From Trebonia sp050013875 (GTDB taxonomy: Bacteria > Actinomycetota > Actinomycetes > Streptosporangiales > Streptosporangiaceae): DNA of 64,000 bases. The stretch lies in contig JBEKEK010000076.1 of the NCBI GenBank assembly GCA_050013875.1, positions 1 through 64,000 of the forward strand, in the 5' to 3' direction. Position numbers and translations under genes: made by a program. Below, piece by piece: positions 61,028-64,000 of the stretch; position 1 is the stretch's first letter; each line of letters opens with the position of its first letter. The notes beneath the pieces are model-generated. The model saw only the letters and a list, made by a program, of their open reading frames with translations. It was not told the origin of the DNA and searched no databases.

Positions 61028-61282
61028 CCGCGCTGTCCGCCGCGCAGCGGCACCAGTTCCTGGCGGCGGGGCAGTGTCATCGGGTTTCGCTCATCAGATT
61101 TTCCTCGCGTGACTCGACTGGGTCACCAAGGTCTGGAGCGACAATTGTCAGGATCACCCTGAAATAACCGTCCCAGCGAGCAAGGACGGCTCTTGGTATG
61201 ACCGTACGCTCTGCGTGCAGCTAGCGGTAGGGGCACCCGGCCGGCCATCCCGCATCCGCCCCGGAGTAATCGCCGTGAGCCG

Positions 61283-61966
61283 TCAGCTAGCGGAGATCAC
61301 CCGGCCGGCCCGGTCCCGGCGCGTTTGAGTATCTGGTTTGGCATAGCGGCAGTGCAGCGCGATCGCAGCGCTGGAGACAGCCGCCCACCCGCACCACACG
61401 GAAGCGAACCCGGAGATGGTCAGCCGGGCTATGACGATGACGGCAACGAGATTGACGGCACCGAAGATAACGACGTTGCGGTAACCAGAGAACAGCAGCG
61501 GCCCGCACACGGCTACGACATACAGAGCGACGACCAGGAGGCCGTCGGGGATCTTGATGCTGTAGGACAGGTGATACGGAGCGAGCTCCACCCCGACCGG
61601 CCCACGCACCATGGCCGCGAGCAGTACCGCCGCGATCACGATTCCGGTCAGCGCGAAGGGCACCATCATCGCCTTCCGCCGCCTCGTGGGCTCGAGCGCG
61701 ATGACGGCCAGCGGGATGAACACGGGCAGCACCACAAAGGCGATCAGCAAGTAGGCCCAGAGCGCCACGTGACCGATCTCACGCGGTACATGGCCCTGCA
61801 GCCACAGCCAGACAAGCGCCTCGATGAACTGGTGGGCACCTAGCAGCAAGGGAATCCATGCCAGGGCGACGAGTTCGCGGCGGCGGCGGACGTGGCGGAC
61901 CGCATCGATCCCGATCGCGCAGATCAGCAGGCCGCCGGCGACGTCAGCCTGAGGCGAGAAGCACAC
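61283..61966 (-). CDS. Multi-span membrane protein (DUF6629-like)
   Basis: 227 residues with seven or eight hydrophobic spans. The start MCFSPQADVAGGLLICAIG, then IDAVRHVRRRRELVALAWIP, is the characteristic opening of an uncharacterised membrane family (DUF6629, by recall). Later LLLGAHQFIEALVWLWLQGH has conserved-looking His and Glu. There is no known function. It is divergent from the sigma factor gene across 424 bp. Confidence 0.8.
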   Translation of the reverse strand: MCFSPQADVAGGLLICAIGIDAVRHVRRRRELVALAWIPLLLGAHQFIEALVWLWLQGHVPREIGHVALWAYLLIAFVVLPVFIPLAVIALEPTRRRKAMMVPFALTGIVIAAVLLAAMVRGPVGVELAPYHLSYSIKIPDGLLVVALYVVAVCGPLLFSGYRNVVIFGAVNLVAVIVIARLTISGFASVWCGWAAVSSAAIALHCRYAKPDTQTRRDRAGRVISAS

Positions 61967-62390
61967 GCGCGGTCGGTCCTCTCTGGGTCGTCAGCGGCGG
62001 GTGCGGCGCGCCTGGGGTCTACCGCTGATACGACCTGTAAGTCGATCCCTGCTTTTCTCGGGTGCCACGGGAAGCAGGACATCAAGTCGGTGCGAAGCCT
62101 CGTCGCAACTGACTTTCGACACTACACCTACGATCGCGGGCCTTTTTACAGGGCGTGAACGGAGCCCGCCGGCTTGGCAGGAATAGGAGATAACCCGACG
62201 GCTTTCCGGTGGGGGCCGCCAACCGAGCTCCCGCCCCCGCCAACGGGTCAGCATTGCTGTTGCCGCGACTGTGCACTAATCTGTTGATTACAGGGTAAAA
62301 CGACATCTTCTGCGCACACGAGCAAGGATGCGTACCTGGCTGCTCCGGACCCCGGCGGTTCCAATCTGCCGTCGGCGAGCCGAGGTTGAC
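61967..62390. other. Divergent intergenic region before the sigma factor
   Basis: 424 bp between the DUF6629-like gene and the sigma factor. It includes a short inverted repeat CCTGCTT...AAGCAGG near 62048-62080 and a T-rich spot (CCTTTTTAC) near 62146. GTTGATTACAGGGTAAAAC near 62282-62300 holds a GGGTA like the -10 of SigB/F-type promoters, but no matching -35 is clear. No gene is supported. Confidence 0.45.
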
Positions 62391-63296
62391 ATGGCAGTAC
62401 GTTCGTCAGGAACAGCACCCGCCCCGGATCCGGTTCTGGATCCCCCCGCCACCTCTGCCCATGCGCTCAGAGAGGGCCTGGCCGGGCTGGATGACCGAGT
62501 GCTGCTTGGCCTGGTCCAGTCGCTGCCGCAGGGCAGCCACCGGCGCGCGGCGGCCTGCGAGCTGCTCGTCACCCGCTACCAGGGCCTTGTCCGGTCCTGC
62601 GTGCGACCCTACCGGGGTACCCCTGTGCCGACCCAGGACCTGATGCAGGTGGGGTATCTCGGCCTGCTGAAGGCAATCAATCACTTCGATCTGGCCGCCG
62701 AAACCGGCCTCGCTGCCTATGCGCGGCCGTGCATCAGCGGCGAAATCAAGCGGTACTTCCGCGACAAGCGCTGGCCCCTCCGCGTCGAGCGCCCGGTGCA
62801 GGAGCTGGCCCTCCAGGTCCGCGACGCATCCGGGCCGCTGGCCCAGCAGCTGGGCCGCACTCCGGACGACTCCGATTTGGCCTTGCACCTGGGAGTCAGC
62901 GGGGCCAGGCTGCGTCAGGCCCGGCAGGCGCAGCTGGCCTTCATGCCGTTCTCGCTGGACGCGCCGCTGGCCGGCCAGTCCGCCATGATCACTCTGGCCG
63001 ACGTGATCGGGGCGGAGGATCCGCGACTTGACCACCTGCTTGGCATGCAGGCTGTGGCCGCTCACTGGGGCGAGCTGCCCTCGCGCGAGCAGCAGATCCT
63101 GATCATGGATTTCCGTGGCGGCCTGACCCAGGCGCAAATCGGCCAGCAGCTCCGCATTTCCCAGATGCACGTCTCCCGGCTCCGCACGCGCGCCCTCGGC
63201 CACCTCCGCGCCCGGCTCCTCGGCCCCGAACCCCGCCAGGTCCCAGGGCCGGCCAGGCGGGACCTGAACCGCCACCCGACCATGACCACGGCCTGA
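62391..63296 (+). CDS. RNA polymerase sigma factor, SigB/SigF/SigG-type
   Basis: 301 residues from the ATG at 62391. Region 2 has LLVTRYQGLVRSCVRPYRGT and QDLMQVGYLGLLKAINHFDL, then TGLAAYARPCISGEIKRYFR and DKRWPLRVERPVQELAL (core-binding and -10 recognition). Region 3 and region 4 follow (LPSREQQILIMDFRGGLTQA, IGQQLRISQMHVSRLRTRAL). This is the stress/sporulation sigma class found in Streptomyces and mycobacteria, normally held by an anti-sigma factor. No such partner is next to it; a STAS protein lies at 24.6 kb. The kinase gene starts 11 bp downstream if its GTG is at 63308. Confidence 0.92.
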   Translation: MAVRSSGTAPAPDPVLDPPATSAHALREGLAGLDDRVLLGLVQSLPQGSHRRAAACELLVTRYQGLVRSCVRPYRGTPVPTQDLMQVGYLGLLKAINHFDLAAETGLAAYARPCISGEIKRYFRDKRWPLRVERPVQELALQVRDASGPLAQQLGRTPDDSDLALHLGVSGARLRQARQAQLAFMPFSLDAPLAGQSAMITLADVIGAEDPRLDHLLGMQAVAAHWGELPSREQQILIMDFRGGLTQAQIGQQLRISQMHVSRLRTRALGHLRARLLGPEPRQVPGPARRDLNRHPTMTTA

Positions 63297-63307
63297 GGTG
63301 CAGCCGG

Positions 63308-64000
63308 GTGGTTGGCTCGGAGAACTCACCCCGCCAGCACGGATCACCTGGAAACCACCCACTCGACAACGGCTCAGCTGCCCCGTCGATTCGCGGGGGG
63401 CACACGCTGAGTGCGCCGCTACCGCTAAGCGGGCGTTACCGGCTGCGGGACAGGGTCGCGGTCGGCGGGATGGGCGAGGTGTGGCGTGCGCGCGACACCC
63501 GGCTTGGCCGGATAGTCGCGGTTAAGGTGCTGCGCCCCGAGTTCGCAGGCAACCCTGAGTTCCGGGATCTGCTGCGCTGGGAAGGCAGGCAGGCGGGCCG
63601 CGTGCCGCACCCTGGCGTCGTCCAGGTCCTTGACTACGACGACGGCTCGGCTAGCGGTGTGCCGTTCCTAGTGATGGAGTACGTGGAGGGCCCCTCGCTC
63701 GCCGCCGTCCTCAGCGCGGAGGGCACGCTATCTCCTCGTCATGTCCTTGGCCTGATTGCGCAGGCGACCGAGGCACTGGCGTGTGCCCATGCGGCCGGGA
63801 TTGTGCATTGCGACATAAAGCCAGCAAACGTGCTGATCGACGACGGCCGGGTCAAGATCGCCGACTTTGGCATCGCCCAGGCGGCAGGCGCGGTCCCGTT
63901 GACCCGGGTCGGCCTGGTGACAGGCACCCCCGGCTACCTGTCACCGGAGCAGGTGGCCGGCCTGCCCGCCACGCCGGCCAGTGACCTGTACGGCCTCGGG
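63308..64000 (+). CDS. Serine/threonine protein kinase (3' end outside window)
   Basis: 231 codons in view, running out of the window. The GTG at 63308 is the only normal start in the frame before the kinase domain; a CTG at 63407 is possible. Hanks motifs are complete to subdomain VIII: glycine loop VAVGGMGEVWRARD, VAVKVLR with the ATP Lys, catalytic HCDIKPANVLIDD (His-Cys-Asp instead of His-Arg-Asp), DFGIAQ and GTPGYLSPEQVAG. It is a PknA/PknB-like actinobacterial kinase. Proximity to the sigma factor suggests a shared operon and regulatory link. Any C-terminal sensor is not visible. Confidence 0.9.
   Translation, partial: MVGSENSPRQHGSPGNHPLDNGSAAPSIRGGHTLSAPLPLSGRYRLRDRVAVGGMGEVWRARDTRLGRIVAVKVLRPEFAGNPEFRDLLRWEGRQAGRVPHPGVVQVLDYDDGSASGVPFLVMEYVEGPSLAAVLSAEGTLSPRHVLGLIAQATEALACAHAAGIVHCDIKPANVLIDDGRVKIADFGIAQAAGAVPLTRVGLVTGTPGYLSPEQVAGLPATPASDLYGLG

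Noticed and set aside
1..64000. CRISPR array, tRNA, rRNA, insertion sequence or integrase gene
   Set aside because: I looked for regular spacer-repeat units, tRNA-like cloverleafs and transposase or integrase motifs and saw none. A tRNAscan and ISfinder search would settle it.

Overview
The window is high-GC, densely packed chromosomal DNA from a soil-type actinomycete. The evidence is very strong G/C preference at third codon positions, many GTG starts and ATGA/GTGA gene overlaps, an IdeR/DtxR iron box before bacterioferritin, a mutA-scpA-meaB methylmalonyl-CoA mutase operon, GAF-ANTAR proteins, a SigB/F-type sigma factor followed by a Ser/Thr kinase, and large STAND/NACHT ATPases. I cannot name the genus. 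I saw no rRNA, tRNA, CRISPR array, insertion sequence or replication origin. LAYOUT, 1-8.4 kb: the tail of a SHOCT protein; an SRPBCC protein; a citrate-synthase-like protein with a DNA-binding N-terminus, divergent from a CaiB/BaiF CoA-transferase across a perfect 16-bp palindrome; an epoxide hydrolase; small NTF2-like and unknown proteins; a zinc-ribbon MBL-fold protein; and bioF preceded by a 28-codon MerR-like relic. 8.5-11.5 kb: an MFS exporter and a divergent GntR regulator with a palindromic operator, a PAP2 phosphatase, and a broken luciferase-like monooxygenase gene. 11.7-16.0 kb: a translationally coupled pair, a small helical protein plus a 1268-residue STAND ATPase/WD40 receptor, which share a short VIQV motif that looks like a RHIM-type amyloid signalling motif. 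16-24 kb: DNA glycosylase Nei2, iron-box-controlled bacterioferritin, a large XRE-ATPase-TPR regulator, and a GMC oxidoreductase fused to an alpha/beta hydrolase. 24.2-28.3 kb: STAS protein, class II aldolase, NTF2, GNAT, an NmrA-type reductase and a CPBP protease. 28.5-30.9 kb: a secreted GH59 galactosidase with a ricin-type lectin domain. 31-34.3 kb: a compact cluster that looks like an undescribed RiPP-type system. It has two paralogous cysteine-rich precursor-like proteins, a 67-residue PCGGC protein, a PatG-C-terminal-like protein and a PatA/PatG-like subtilase. 34.5-40 kb: aldo/keto reductase, a frameshifted 'nicotinate-nucleotide adenylyltransferase-like' gene, a phosphotransferase, an internally deleted TetR gene and an epimerase. 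40-45.2 kb: methylmalonyl-CoA mutase with its GTPase chaperone. 45.3-50.4 kb: MFS exporter, NTF2 and MmyB-type XRE regulator around a clear operator cluster, then a flavin amine oxidase plus MpaB-type oxygenase pair. 50.5-53.2 kb: an Nramp-like transporter paired with a soluble MgtE-N/CBS protein. 53.3-58.5 kb: aldo/keto reductase, a NACHT ATPase and a 3-hydroxyisobutyrate-dehydrogenase-like enzyme. 58.7-64 kb: 1-Cys peroxiredoxin, two GAF-ANTAR regulators, a DUF6629-like membrane protein, a sigma factor and a Ser/Thr kinase cut by the window end. HOW THE GENES WORK TOGETHER: most of the window is catabolic and stress-response housekeeping (propionyl/methylmalonyl-CoA entry, iron storage, peroxide defence, regulated efflux). 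Two islands stand out. The 11.7-16.0 kb pair resembles NLR-plus-effector conflict or cell-death modules of multicellular bacteria. The 31-34.3 kb cluster pairs unusual cysteine-rich substrates with a cyanobactin-like protease split into two genes. Decayed genes at 7.2, 11.2, 34.5, 36.1 and 38.6 kb show that the region has been losing and rearranging genes.
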